Under the pieces are notes generated by a model. The model was not told the origin of the DNA, ran no database searches, and worked only from the letters and a program-made list of their open reading frames with translations. Below are positions 15,308-23,434 of a stretch of DNA of 44,639 bases, piece by piece. Numbering within the stretch: the stretch's first letter is position 1; every line of letters starts with the position of its first letter. The DNA is from Myxococcales bacterium (GTDB lineage: Bacteria > Myxococcota_A > UBA9042 > JABWCM01): the NCBI GenBank assembly GCA_013360285.1, contig JABWCM010000014.1, positions 1 to 44,639 of the forward strand, in the 5' to 3' direction. Both the position numbers and the translations under genes were made by a program.

Positions 15308-15478
15308 CAACGGGGGGGGACGTCGCAACGTTACCAGAACTATCGCTATTTTGGGGGAAAATTTGGGGTTTGGTTACAAATGACAAAAAAACAAGGGGAC
15401 CCCACATCGGATGATTTCATCGACTTTGAAATGTGACATACTGTTTTGCAGAACTCATTTCTAAATGAAGGAGGCCAC

Positions 15479-16234
15479 ATGAGCATGAAACAGACCACGG
15501 ACGCTGAAAAGTCGACGAAGTTCGTCCTCAGCGCCATCGATACACACGGAGAAATCCTGGAACAGGGGATTTTGGCTGTGTTGGGACCGTTTGCGGAACC
15601 CGGCGAAAAATTGACCGTGAAGCCGCTGGTTAAAGCGATTCGGAATCGTATGGAGTATACGCTTTCCAAGTCGATTGAGGCGTCTTCAGAACACGAAAAA
15701 GAACTCGCAAACGACCCAAAAGAACGTGAAGAAGCCCGAGGAGCACGGGAAACGTTGTATGACAAGGTGGTATCGGTACGAAAAATCATAGACGCAAACC
15801 TCGAGCCAGGTGCTGCGGCTCAATTGCAGGCAACCGGCATCACACCGCAGGCCACTTTCGATTTGTTGACTTATGCACGTAACGTGGGAACGGCATTGTG
15901 CGATGAAACGATTACGGTTGCTACGAAAGAAGGCGTCGCAATTGACCGGTTACAATTAGGCAAAAACTTGCTGTCGCTCGCAGACACCCTCGAAAAAGAA
16001 CAAACCGACGTCACCCTCGAAATCCGTAAAGCGGAACAAACACAGGTCGCCAAGTGGGAAAAGTCTGAAGAACACATCGCCGCGTTTGTGCAAGGTACCA
16101 GCGTGATTTCCGCCTTGGCTCTGCAGGGCGGCAACGTGTATCTCGCAAGCCGCCTTCGCCCTTCCGAAAGCCAGCGTGGGTCTGTTGACAACGTTGACCA
16201 ACCCTTGCCATTGCCGGCACCCCCCAGTTCATAA
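15479..16234 (+). CDS. Unknown, mainly helical cytoplasmic protein
   Basis: A 251-residue protein I do not recognise. There is no signal peptide or membrane helix. Residues about 10-215 are predicted largely helical, with charged stretches (for example EHEKELANDPKEREEARG near 70-87) that could form coiled coil. The end (about 225-251) is Pro/Ser-rich and probably flexible. The ATG at 15479 has a strong AAGGAGG with only 4 bases of spacing; the ATG two codons later (15485) has a spacing of 10 and is equally possible. It precedes a lipoprotein gene by 69 bp on the same strand. Its upstream spacer is the repeat- and G-tract-rich region 14992-15478. Confidence 0.75.
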   Translation: MSMKQTTDAEKSTKFVLSAIDTHGEILEQGILAVLGPFAEPGEKLTVKPLVKAIRNRMEYTLSKSIEASSEHEKELANDPKEREEARGARETLYDKVVSVRKIIDANLEPGAAAQLQATGITPQATFDLLTYARNVGTALCDETITVATKEGVAIDRLQLGKNLLSLADTLEKEQTDVTLEIRKAEQTQVAKWEKSEEHIAAFVQGTSVISALALQGGNVYLASRLRPSESQRGSVDNVDQPLPLPAPPSS

Positions 16235-16303
16235 ACACCTTTACGCCGAGACGTCCTGTTGGCAGCATCGCTTCAGTCGTGGATGAACCGTACTGGAGGA
16301 AAT

Positions 16304-17092
16304 ATGCAACGTAATCCAAAACTTGCCGTGTCCATGTTGCTGATATGGGGATGTGGTCAGGACTTCGCCCACAATGTCGAGGTGCCTTCGACCACAAACC
16401 AGCTCGGTGCAACCCTTTCGACTGCCGTTCGGGTATCCCCGTTGGTGTTTCAACAGGCAACCGATGCGCTCTCGGAATCCTGCGACGCGCCGCTATACCA
16501 GGTTTTGTCATCGTCCGGCGTTCCTTACCCCATTGGACTGGTCGTTACCGCGTTACAATCCGCGCGTGGTGACCTGGCTTATCTTACCGCTGAGCGTACC
16601 CTTCGGATTTGGACCACCGACGGGCACGATTGGGAAGTGGCCCAGCAGGCGGCACCGGCTATGGCATTTGTTCCTTCGGGACATCTGCTGGCGTTTAGCG
16701 GCGGGGACGATCCGCCAGACGTCGATTTATACCTAGCCGATATCGCCAACCGTTCCGTCCGCTCGGTCATTACCTGGCCCGGGCCGGATACGCGTCCGGT
16801 ATTTTCTCCCGACGGGTCTCGTTTGGCTTGGGTGGCCAGCGTATCCAATCGACCCACATGGTTTGTGTTCACCTTACCTGGAGGGGCTCCACAACCGTTG
16901 TTTCCGTCTCAGTTTGACTGGCACCCGCCTTCGCCGGAAGCCGCTCCGGCATTACGACATGTTCTTCCTGTGCCCATCGGACCCGAGCCGGCGTCGTGGA
17001 CAGGGGATCGTTTGCGATTTTTCACCGGCGAAACGTTTTGCACCGTGGAGATTCCTACTGGAGCATCGACATGTGACGGGGGGGCTCCATGA
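16304..17092 (+). CDS. Lipoprotein with TolB/WD40-like beta-propeller repeats
   Basis: A 262-residue secreted lipoprotein. The signal peptide ends in the lipobox L-I-W-G-C with Cys17. The mature part contains propeller-type repeats; the clearest is R-P-V-F-S-P-D-G-S-R-L-A-W near residue 166, the classic PD40/TolB blade, with related blades on both sides. Such domains scaffold protein contacts in the periplasm or at the outer membrane. At this length it would be a partial or small propeller. The ATG at 16304 is chosen because GGAGGAAAT precedes it directly; the frame opens earlier at 16259. Its stop overlaps the start of the M23 peptidase gene (ATGA at 17089), so the two are coupled and may act together. 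Confidence 0.75.
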   Translation: MQRNPKLAVSMLLIWGCGQDFAHNVEVPSTTNQLGATLSTAVRVSPLVFQQATDALSESCDAPLYQVLSSSGVPYPIGLVVTALQSARGDLAYLTAERTLRIWTTDGHDWEVAQQAAPAMAFVPSGHLLAFSGGDDPPDVDLYLADIANRSVRSVITWPGPDTRPVFSPDGSRLAWVASVSNRPTWFVFTLPGGAPQPLFPSQFDWHPPSPEAAPALRHVLPVPIGPEPASWTGDRLRFFTGETFCTVEIPTGASTCDGGAP

Positions 17093-18720
17093 TGGTTCGT
17101 AACGTTTTTTGGGGTTTGTTTGGGTTTGTTGTCATGACGGCTCAAAACGGGTTTGCACAAAATCATCGTTTTCCGTTGGAACCCGCCGGCAAATATGTCA
17201 CCGCGTATTATGATTTGGGCGGAACGACCGATTGGAACTGCGGAAAAGAAACCTACGCGGGGCATACCGGCTCAGACTTTGGCGTGGGCAGTTGGCCGGG
17301 AATGGGCGCACCGATTTTTGCCGGAGCAGCGGGCACCGTTACTGCAACCCATGACGGGGAATTTGATCAATGTACCAGCGGCACTTGCGCCGCGGCCAAC
17401 TATGTTAAATTACAACATGCCGACGGTAAAGTAACACTTTATACCCATATGAAAAAGGGCACGGTGGCCGTTGCTGTAGGACAAAAAGTCACGTGTGGTC
17501 AACAGTTGGGGGGCGTCGGCAGCTCCGGACCGAGCACCGGACCCCACCTGCATTTTGGCATCAATGCCGGGGCCGGGTATGACGACCCATTTACGGGGCC
17601 TTGTGGCGGCCCGTTGATGTGGTGGGTATCCCAGGGGACATACAAAGGACTGCCGTCTACCAAATGTGATGGCCCAGCCGAGCCTCCGCCACCCCCCAAG
17701 TACCCTGTGTTTACACTGGGAACGGCTATTTTACCCATCGATGGACAATCAACAGACCTGATTACGGACAGCGGAAGCGCCGGAATCTTTGACCTGGGCG
17801 TTACCCAGTCCACCGTGATGGTTTTTGATGTCAAAAACAGCGGTACCGCGGCGGGAGCCAACGTAACCTTAGCGTTTTGGGTCGAATTTCCCTATGTTGC
17901 GGTGGCCGAATGGACCATTTGGGATGACTGGGAGCATCCCGGCACATTTGAACTCAACGACACCAACGACAAACAAACCATCGCCCACGAAAATCCCGGT
18001 GAGACGTTCAAACTCAACGTTGGCGGCATGTCACCCGGAGAAACCAAACGGATTCGTCTAGTCGTGGTGGGGACCGCCGAAAGCATCGGCAAAGCCGACC
18101 ACCCCGACGTGCGAATGTGGGTCGCACACGTGGATAACTATTACGAAAAAGCCGACTTTTGGTCCGGATACAACAACGTAGAAAACTACCAGACCTATAA
18201 CGGGGGAGACCTTCGGGTTTGGAGTGAGGTCGACGTGTTCTGCACCCCCACGCTCTGTCCTGCGCCCCCAGAGCCGGATATGTCGGAGCCTTTGCCCGAT
18301 ACCACGTCAAACCAAACGGATCTCCACAATACCCTAGATGTGGCCGGCACAGACTTGGGGGTGGCACCAAACCCGGATGTTGCTGCTTCGGATGACCTGT
18401 TGAACACCGGCAACAACGATGACCTGGGCGACGGGACCGGCGTAGACACCGACCGTGACCTAACCCAAATGGATCCCTCTCAGGATACACAAAGCTTTAT
18501 CATTCCCACCGGGAAAGGAGGCGATGGCAGCCAAAACGCAGCGGCCGACCTCCCTTTTGAGCCGTCGAGTTTCGGTGCCCGCGGGGAATTTAGAAACCCA
18601 CCTACCGAAAGTGCCGCCGACTCCGGGTGTCGGCTGGGTCCATACCATCCCCAAGGTGGTTGGGGACTAAGTAACCTCTTGGTCATGATGATGATTGCGA
18701 TCTCGCGACGAGTTCGCTGA
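17089..18720 (+). CDS. Secreted M23 (LytM) peptidase with MYXO-CTERM-like C-terminus
   Basis: A 543-residue exported protein. A signal peptide (about 1-23, ending near G-F-A-Q) is followed by an M23/LytM zinc peptidase domain: G-H-T-G-S-D (His59, Asp63), T-H-M (His119) and H-L-H-F-G (His152, His154). All residues needed for cutting peptidoglycan cross-bridges or peptides are present. A beta-sandwich region rich in Asn, Thr and Gly follows (about 205-385), then an acidic low-complexity linker (about 400-500, with 'DLGVAP' and 'DDLGDG' type segments). The end has S-G-C (Cys514), a hydrophobic helix (about 524-538) and R-R-V-R, the layout of MYXO-CTERM sorting tails. It is coupled to the upstream lipoprotein gene. 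Confidence 0.85.
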   Translation: MMVRNVFWGLFGFVVMTAQNGFAQNHRFPLEPAGKYVTAYYDLGGTTDWNCGKETYAGHTGSDFGVGSWPGMGAPIFAGAAGTVTATHDGEFDQCTSGTCAAANYVKLQHADGKVTLYTHMKKGTVAVAVGQKVTCGQQLGGVGSSGPSTGPHLHFGINAGAGYDDPFTGPCGGPLMWWVSQGTYKGLPSTKCDGPAEPPPPPKYPVFTLGTAILPIDGQSTDLITDSGSAGIFDLGVTQSTVMVFDVKNSGTAAGANVTLAFWVEFPYVAVAEWTIWDDWEHPGTFELNDTNDKQTIAHENPGETFKLNVGGMSPGETKRIRLVVVGTAESIGKADHPDVRMWVAHVDNYYEKADFWSGYNNVENYQTYNGGDLRVWSEVDVFCTPTLCPAPPEPDMSEPLPDTTSNQTDLHNTLDVAGTDLGVAPNPDVAASDDLLNTGNNDDLGDGTGVDTDRDLTQMDPSQDTQSFIIPTGKGGDGSQNAAADLPFEPSSFGARGEFRNPPTESAADSGCRLGPYHPQGGWGLSNLLVMMMIAISRRVR

Positions 18721-18735
18721 AGCAGTACAGATAGG

Positions 18736-21186
18736 TTAAGGGGCAGGACGGGAGAAATCCGATGGAGATTCGACATGTACGGTGATCTGCCCACTGGCTT
18801 CGAGGCTTAACCGAAGCGAATGACCTACTTCGACCTTCCCGCTCAGTATCTCGTTGGCAATCGTACCTTCAACAAGGCGCTGGATGGTCTGGCGCATAGG
18901 CCGAGCCCCAAGTCGGGCATCAAACCCACCGGCATCAATGAGTTTTTCAATCACATCGTCGTCGGCCCGATATCGAATATTTCTGTCCCGAGCCAACCGT
19001 TTTGACGATTCGGCCAACAACAGCACCGCAATGGCTTTGACATGGGCTCGTGACAGGGGATGAAATACCAACTTTTCTTCGATTCGATTCCACAATTCCG
19101 GGGGCAATACCCGGCGCACCGCAGTAAGAACCTTTGATTCCTGGGCATCGGTCCCCAAATTGGTTGCCGTTCCAAACCCGATGGTTTTTCCTTGGCCGGA
19201 ATCAAAGATATCGGAGCCCAAATTGGAGGTCATCATGACAACCGTGTTGGCAAAATCCACCCGTTTGCCCCGTCCGTCGGTCAGTCGACCTTCGTCCAGC
19301 AGTTGGAGGAGCAAATTCCACACGTCGGGGTGCGCTTTTTCGATTTCGTCAAACAAAATGATTTGATATGGACGTTTGTGCAACGCCTCGGTCAGTTGGC
19401 CACCTTCATCATGCCCTACATACCCCGGCGGCGACCCGACTAACTTACTCACCGCGTGCGCTTCGGAATATTCGCTCATATCGAATCGGACAATGGCATC
19501 GCGGCTTTGAAACAAAAATTCGGCCAACACTTTGACGGTTTCTGTTTTGCCCACCCCGGTAGGGCCCACCAACAAAAACGAACCCATCGGACGATGTGAG
19601 TTAAATCCCGCATAATTACGCCGAATGACCGCGGCGATACGCTGCAAAGGCTCCTGCTGGCCGACGATGTGCTTCACCAAAAACGGTTCCATGGACAGCA
19701 GCCGTTCGGCATCGGTGAGCAACAGCCGATCCATGGGAATATTGGTCTGTTTGCTGACCACTTCGGCAACATCGACATCGCGTACGTCGTTACGACGCTG
19801 CCTCCTGGCACGGGCACAGGCGAGATCGACTAAGTTAATGGCCTTGTCGGGGAGACAGCGGTCGGTAATATAACGAGCGCTCAGCCGAATAGCCAACTCC
19901 ATGGCTTCCGGCCGCACCACCACCTGATGGTGGTCTTCGTATCGGTCGACGATTCCCTTCAGAATCACCAAGGCATCCTCAAAACCCGGCTCCGCCAAAA
20001 TCACTGGCTGAAACCGGCGCTCCAAAGCCAGGTCGCTTTCGATATATTTTTTGTATTCTCGTAGGGTTGTCGCGCCAATACACGGAAACTCCCCCCGTGC
20101 CAACGCCGCTTTTAGGTCATTGGATGCGTCAAGAGGCCCGTCGCCGGCTCCCGCACCGATCAAAGTGTGGATTTCATCAATAAAAACAATTAGTCGTCCC
20201 CCTGCCCGGCGCACTTCTTCTTTTAATAATCCCATCCGTTCCGCAAACGAACCACGTAGGTGGGTGCCGGCAATCAACGCCGATGTGTTGAGTTCCACCA
20301 ACACCCGAATTTCGTCAAACGGGGATTGACCGTCGACGCCGGCCAACACCCGGGCCAAACCTTCCACCAACGCGGTTTTGCCGACGCCGGGATCCCCGAG
20401 AATGCAGGGATTGTTTGAACGACGTTTTTGTAAAATATCGATGACGGTTTCGAGTTCCTGGGTGCGGCCAACCAGCGGATCGAGCACACCTAAGTAGGCT
20501 TCTTCGGTGAGATTTCTGCCCAAGGAACACAATGTGGGATAGGTATCCGGGTCCAGCGTAAACGGCGTACGGCCCCCGGATGGTTTCTCAACGTGGTCCA
20601 GTACCGCTGGCTGACTGACAGAGACAGGAGGGGCTACCTCCGCCACCATTGGGGACGCCGCAGGCACGTTGCTGCCCCGGTCCAATACGACGGTGGGGGG
20701 TTTGTCTGACATGACAACAGTCGGCATAGACCGCCGGGTGGACGCCGGCTGCGTGGGGGGAGGCGTCGGCCGGCGCCGAATCGGTCCGGTCAACTCCGCC
20801 AATGTGCTCATCCGAAGTTCGGCAGGATCGACGCCGGCGGCACGCAACACTTTGTACGCCGTGGATTGGCTGACCCGGCACAACGCGATGAGCAAATGCA
20901 GCGTACTGACCAGTTCGGCGTGGCAGCCGACGGCGATTTGCTGCATTTTTTCTTCTACTTCGACGATCGCTTCGTGTTTTTCCGAATTGCCGCGCAAACT
21001 CCGCATTGCATCGATGAGCTTGTCTTCGCCGATTTTGCGTTCTTCCAGTAGCGCTAACCCCTTGTTGGGCAAAGTAAACATGGCGAGAAGCAAAAACGAC
21101 GAATCAAACGGTTTTCCCGATTGAACCGCGAGTTCGTTTCCTTCCGCAAAGACTCGTTTTACCTCAAGGCTGACGGGGATCAGCAT
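18736..21186 (-). CDS. ClpA/ClpC-like AAA+ unfoldase without middle domain
   Basis: An 816-residue Hsp100 ATPase. A Clp N-domain repeat region (about 2-135) is followed by a Pro/Ser/Val-rich linker (about 136-235), longer than the linker of typical ClpA. D1 has Walker A G-D-P-G-V-G-K-T (264-271) and Walker B V-F-I-D-E (about 334-338). D2 has G-P-T-G-V-G-K-T (541-548) and L-F-D-E (about 611-614). D1 passes straight to D2 with no ClpB-type or ClpC-type coiled-coil middle domain. The loop G-K-T-I-G-F-G in D2 sits where ClpA/X/C carry the IGL/IGF tripeptide that docks ClpP. It is therefore likely a ClpP-coupled unfoldase rather than a disaggregase. No clpP or clpS is in the window. The ATG at 21186 has AAGGA 4 bases upstream. 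Confidence 0.88.
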   Translation of the reverse strand: MLIPVSLEVKRVFAEGNELAVQSGKPFDSSFLLLAMFTLPNKGLALLEERKIGEDKLIDAMRSLRGNSEKHEAIVEVEEKMQQIAVGCHAELVSTLHLLIALCRVSQSTAYKVLRAAGVDPAELRMSTLAELTGPIRRRPTPPPTQPASTRRSMPTVVMSDKPPTVVLDRGSNVPAASPMVAEVAPPVSVSQPAVLDHVEKPSGGRTPFTLDPDTYPTLCSLGRNLTEEAYLGVLDPLVGRTQELETVIDILQKRRSNNPCILGDPGVGKTALVEGLARVLAGVDGQSPFDEIRVLVELNTSALIAGTHLRGSFAERMGLLKEEVRRAGGRLIVFIDEIHTLIGAGAGDGPLDASNDLKAALARGEFPCIGATTLREYKKYIESDLALERRFQPVILAEPGFEDALVILKGIVDRYEDHHQVVVRPEAMELAIRLSARYITDRCLPDKAINLVDLACARARRQRRNDVRDVDVAEVVSKQTNIPMDRLLLTDAERLLSMEPFLVKHIVGQQEPLQRIAAVIRRNYAGFNSHRPMGSFLLVGPTGVGKTETVKVLAEFLFQSRDAIVRFDMSEYSEAHAVSKLVGSPPGYVGHDEGGQLTEALHKRPYQIILFDEIEKAHPDVWNLLLQLLDEGRLTDGRGKRVDFANTVVMMTSNLGSDIFDSGQGKTIGFGTATNLGTDAQESKVLTAVRRVLPPELWNRIEEKLVFHPLSRAHVKAIAVLLLAESSKRLARDRNIRYRADDDVIEKLIDAGGFDARLGARPMRQTIQRLVEGTIANEILSGKVEVGHSLRLSLEASGQITVHVESPSDFSRPAP

Positions 21187-21237
21187 GGATTCCTTAGGGG
21201 ACAGAGGAGCCAAAAACCGGCGTTGTCTGTATCACAA

Positions 21238-21250
21238 GCCCCTTCGGGGC
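21238..21250. other. Short perfect hairpin GCCCC-TTC-GGGGC
   Basis: A 5-bp stem with a 3-base loop in the divergent spacer between the Clp ATPase gene (start 21186, minus) and the HAD gene (start 21295, plus). No U-run follows on either strand. The divergent promoters should lie nearby, but none matches consensus well; no CIRCE or sigma32-like site was seen. Confidence 0.3.
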
Positions 21251-21294
21251 GCAAGGCGGGACAAGTTTGGTAAACCAGTGTATCGTACGCGGCC

Positions 21295-21921
21295 ATGATG
21301 TCCGAGCAACCACAAACAACCGCGGTTTTTTTCGACTTAGGTGGCGTGTTGGTGGATTTACGCTTGGACCTGATGCGGGCGGCCTGGGAACGGCTCAGTG
21401 GCATTACGTCAACACACTTGGACCGGTTTCTGTTTGACCTTGGCCACAAAACCGCAATGGACACAGGAAAATCAACGCCGGACGAAGTGGTGTTGGCGCT
21501 AAACCACCATTTTGGTCTGCGCCTGACGTTGACCGAATTTGCTGGATTCTGGAATCAAACCTTGATACCGCGTGGGGAAACAAATCGGTTTGTATCGAAA
21601 GTTGCGCAGCAATTTCCAACCTTTCTGTTGTCGAACACCGACCCGGTACACCATGCTTATGTAACTGAAAACCTATCTTGTTTGAGTCACTTTCGGTCGC
21701 ATGTGCTCAGTTACAGCGTAGGAGTGGAAAAACCGAACGCTCCCATTTACGCTGCTGCGGAAAATCGAGCGGGGCTAAATCCGGAATCGCTGATTTTTAT
21801 TGATGATCTCGCTCCGAACGTCGCGGCGGCCCGCAGCCGAGGCTGGAATGGTTTGTTATATACCGATTTGCCGTCGATGATACGTGGCCTGGCCGACTTG
21901 GGAGTCGTTGTTCATGAGTGA
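21295..21921 (+). CDS. HAD-superfamily phosphatase-like hydrolase
   Basis: A 208-residue haloacid dehalogenase-fold protein. Motif I is F-F-D-L-G-G-V-L-V-D (about 12-21), with the Asp nucleophile followed by Leu-Gly rather than Asp at the +2 position, as in the YihX/epoxide-hydrolase N-terminal group. Motif II is L-S-N-T (Ser/Thr near 111), motif III includes E-K-P-N (Lys near 143), and motif IV is F-I-D-D (about 164-167). YihX-type enzymes act on sugar phosphates such as glucose-1-phosphate; the substrate here is unknown. It is translationally coupled to the next gene (ATGAGTGA overlap at 21914-21921), and D-Ala-D-Ala ligase follows. Confidence 0.83.
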   Translation: MMSEQPQTTAVFFDLGGVLVDLRLDLMRAAWERLSGITSTHLDRFLFDLGHKTAMDTGKSTPDEVVLALNHHFGLRLTLTEFAGFWNQTLIPRGETNRFVSKVAQQFPTFLLSNTDPVHHAYVTENLSCLSHFRSHVLSYSVGVEKPNAPIYAAAENRAGLNPESLIFIDDLAPNVAAARSRGWNGLLYTDLPSMIRGLADLGVVVHE

Positions 21922-22375
21922 CACATTGGTAGCTGAGTCCAAGCCTACCCAGCCTAAATGGAGACGTTACGCCGCTATTTTGGTGTTGGCGCTGACGGCT
22001 GCGGCCGCGGTTTATCAATTTCAGGGCTCGAAGACCTATGACGTAGAAATCATTGTGCGATTGGGGCAATTGGAGGTGCGCGGAGAACCTGTGACGGCGG
22101 GCGGATTTACGCCGCTGTTGACCCGCGACCAACTGATCGGTTTGTCGTTGCGGCTCCTGAATCCGGACGGTCAGGTAGTCGCCCGAACGGTGTTTGATTT
22201 TGAAACGACCGGCGCCGCAATTCAGGTTTCTACCGGGCGTATACCGTTGCCGCCGATGAAGTACACGGCGGCGTTCATCGGAACGTTTGTTACAGAAAAA
22301 GGACCTAAAGTAACCAAACAATGGTCCGTTCCTGCCGTCGTCGAAGCCGACGGAAGTATCGAATTGACCCTTTGA
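21914..22375 (+). CDS. Single-pass membrane protein with periplasmic beta domain, unknown function
   Basis: A 153-residue protein. It has a short Lys/Arg-containing cytoplasmic N-terminus, one hydrophobic helix (about 21-37) and a beta-strand-rich remainder with repeated V-x-V-x patterns, probably periplasmic. No catalytic motif is seen. The ATG at 21914 lies inside the end of the HAD gene, so translation is coupled; the frame also opens at 21884. Ddl follows after 12 bp, making a three-gene unit, but sequence gives no evidence that this protein works in cell-wall synthesis. Confidence 0.7.
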   Translation: MSDTLVAESKPTQPKWRRYAAILVLALTAAAAVYQFQGSKTYDVEIIVRLGQLEVRGEPVTAGGFTPLLTRDQLIGLSLRLLNPDGQVVARTVFDFETTGAAIQVSTGRIPLPPMKYTAAFIGTFVTEKGPKVTKQWSVPAVVEADGSIELTL

Positions 22376-22387
22376 GAGCCGTTGTTC

Positions 22388-23434
22388 ATGAAAAACAGAA
22401 TATCAACACGTGTGGCAGTCATTTTAGGCGGAGAAAGTGCGGAACATGATATTTCATTGTTGACCGGGCAGGCGGTCATCAATGCATTGGCGCATACAAC
22501 TTGTACGGTGTTTCCCGTCACCATCACCCGCAACGGCACCTGGTTGGTTCCCGACAGCGACGGGGGCACTGTATCGACGTCGGAAGCGGTATCGCCGGCC
22601 GAGGGGTTGGTTCGATTGGCAGCGCTGGTTCCAGACGTTGTGTTTATCGCTCTTCATGGACCCAACGGGGAAGACGGAACACTTCAGGGCGCCTTGGAGA
22701 TACTTCATTTGCCCTATACCGGCAGTGGTGTCATGGCGAGCAGCCTGGCAAACGACAAATTGAGAACCAAAGAACTTTTGGAAAAACATGGTCTTTTGGT
22801 ATGCCGCCATGTTGTCGTCGAAAAACGCCGATATCAGTCCCAACAGGATGCCGTTCTTAACGAAATTCGCCAGACACTCCGATTTCCCGTTTTTGTCAAA
22901 CCGGTACACCAAGGCAGCAGCGTCGGCGCAGGTGTTGCCAACGACCAGTCGGATTTGGAACGGTTGTTGGCGACCGCCCTGTCCCACGACTCGGATGCGT
23001 TGGTTGAAGAATTGCTCATTGGGAGAGAGTTAACGGTGCCGGTCATCGACGATGTTGTAACCGGTCAGCCACGTTGTTTGCCGCTCGTCGAAATTCGCCC
23101 AATCGGACACGATTTTTTTGACTACACGGCGAAATATACCGCGGGCCACAACGAAGAAATCTGTCCAGCGCCGCTGCCGGACACGATTTCTGCCCAGGCC
23201 GCGTCAATCGGGTTGGCAGCGCATCGCGCAATTGGATGCCGCGGGGTATCACGAACCGACGTGATGCTGACCGACCGTGGAATTTATGTCATTGAAGTCA
23301 ATACGTTACCGGGCTTGACCGAAGAGTCGTTGTTGCCCAAAGCAGCAAGTCAGGCCGGCATCGAGTTTGTCGATCTGGTTTTGGGACTTATCGAATGTGG
23401 AATCGGCGCGGCAAAAAACAAAAATCTGAGCTAA
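22388..23434 (+). CDS. ddl: D-alanine--D-alanine ligase
   Basis: A 348-residue cytoplasmic ATP-grasp ligase that makes the D-Ala-D-Ala dipeptide for peptidoglycan. Family signatures: G-G-E-S-A-E-H-D-I-S near the start; H-G-x-x-G-E-D-G near 92-99; the ATP-grasp segment F-P-V-F-V-K-P with G-S-S-V-G near 160-180; E-E-L-L-I-G-R-E near 210; and the C-terminal E-V-N-T-L-P-G-L-T metal and substrate loop (about 305-313). Residues F-D-Y-x-A-K-Y-T near 243 match the omega loop. The usual D-x-x-G-x-x-x-x-D motif reads as S-R-T-D-V here. It stands apart from mur/fts genes, grouped instead with a HAD hydrolase. A TTG at 22382 is in frame but the ATG at 22388 is preferred. Its stop overlaps the stop of the convergent PilZ gene. 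Confidence 0.92.
   Translation: MKNRISTRVAVILGGESAEHDISLLTGQAVINALAHTTCTVFPVTITRNGTWLVPDSDGGTVSTSEAVSPAEGLVRLAALVPDVVFIALHGPNGEDGTLQGALEILHLPYTGSGVMASSLANDKLRTKELLEKHGLLVCRHVVVEKRRYQSQQDAVLNEIRQTLRFPVFVKPVHQGSSVGAGVANDQSDLERLLATALSHDSDALVEELLIGRELTVPVIDDVVTGQPRCLPLVEIRPIGHDFFDYTAKYTAGHNEEICPAPLPDTISAQAASIGLAAHRAIGCRGVSRTDVMLTDRGIYVIEVNTLPGLTEESLLPKAASQAGIEFVDLVLGLIECGIGAAKNKNLS

Larger units (their letters stand above)
14992..15478. other. 487-bp divergent spacer rich in G tracts and inverted/direct repeats
   Basis: No convincing gene is seen between the exchanger (minus) and the unknown gene at 15479 (plus). The spacer contains five G runs (6 G at 15100-15105, 7 at 15188-15194, 8 at 15312-15319, 5 at 15353-15357, 4 at 15365-15368). 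It also holds an inverted repeat at 15198-15222, a T7 run near 15238-15244, two 17-bp direct repeats (15250-15266, 15291-15307) and a minus-strand terminator-like hairpin (15031-15059). It could hold operators, a leader RNA or an unrecognised small RNA. Confidence 0.5.

Noticed and set aside
14992..15478. A known metal riboswitch (yybP-ykoY type) in the exchanger leader
   Set aside because: None of the conserved loop sequences of that class could be recognised; only a terminator-like hairpin is supported.
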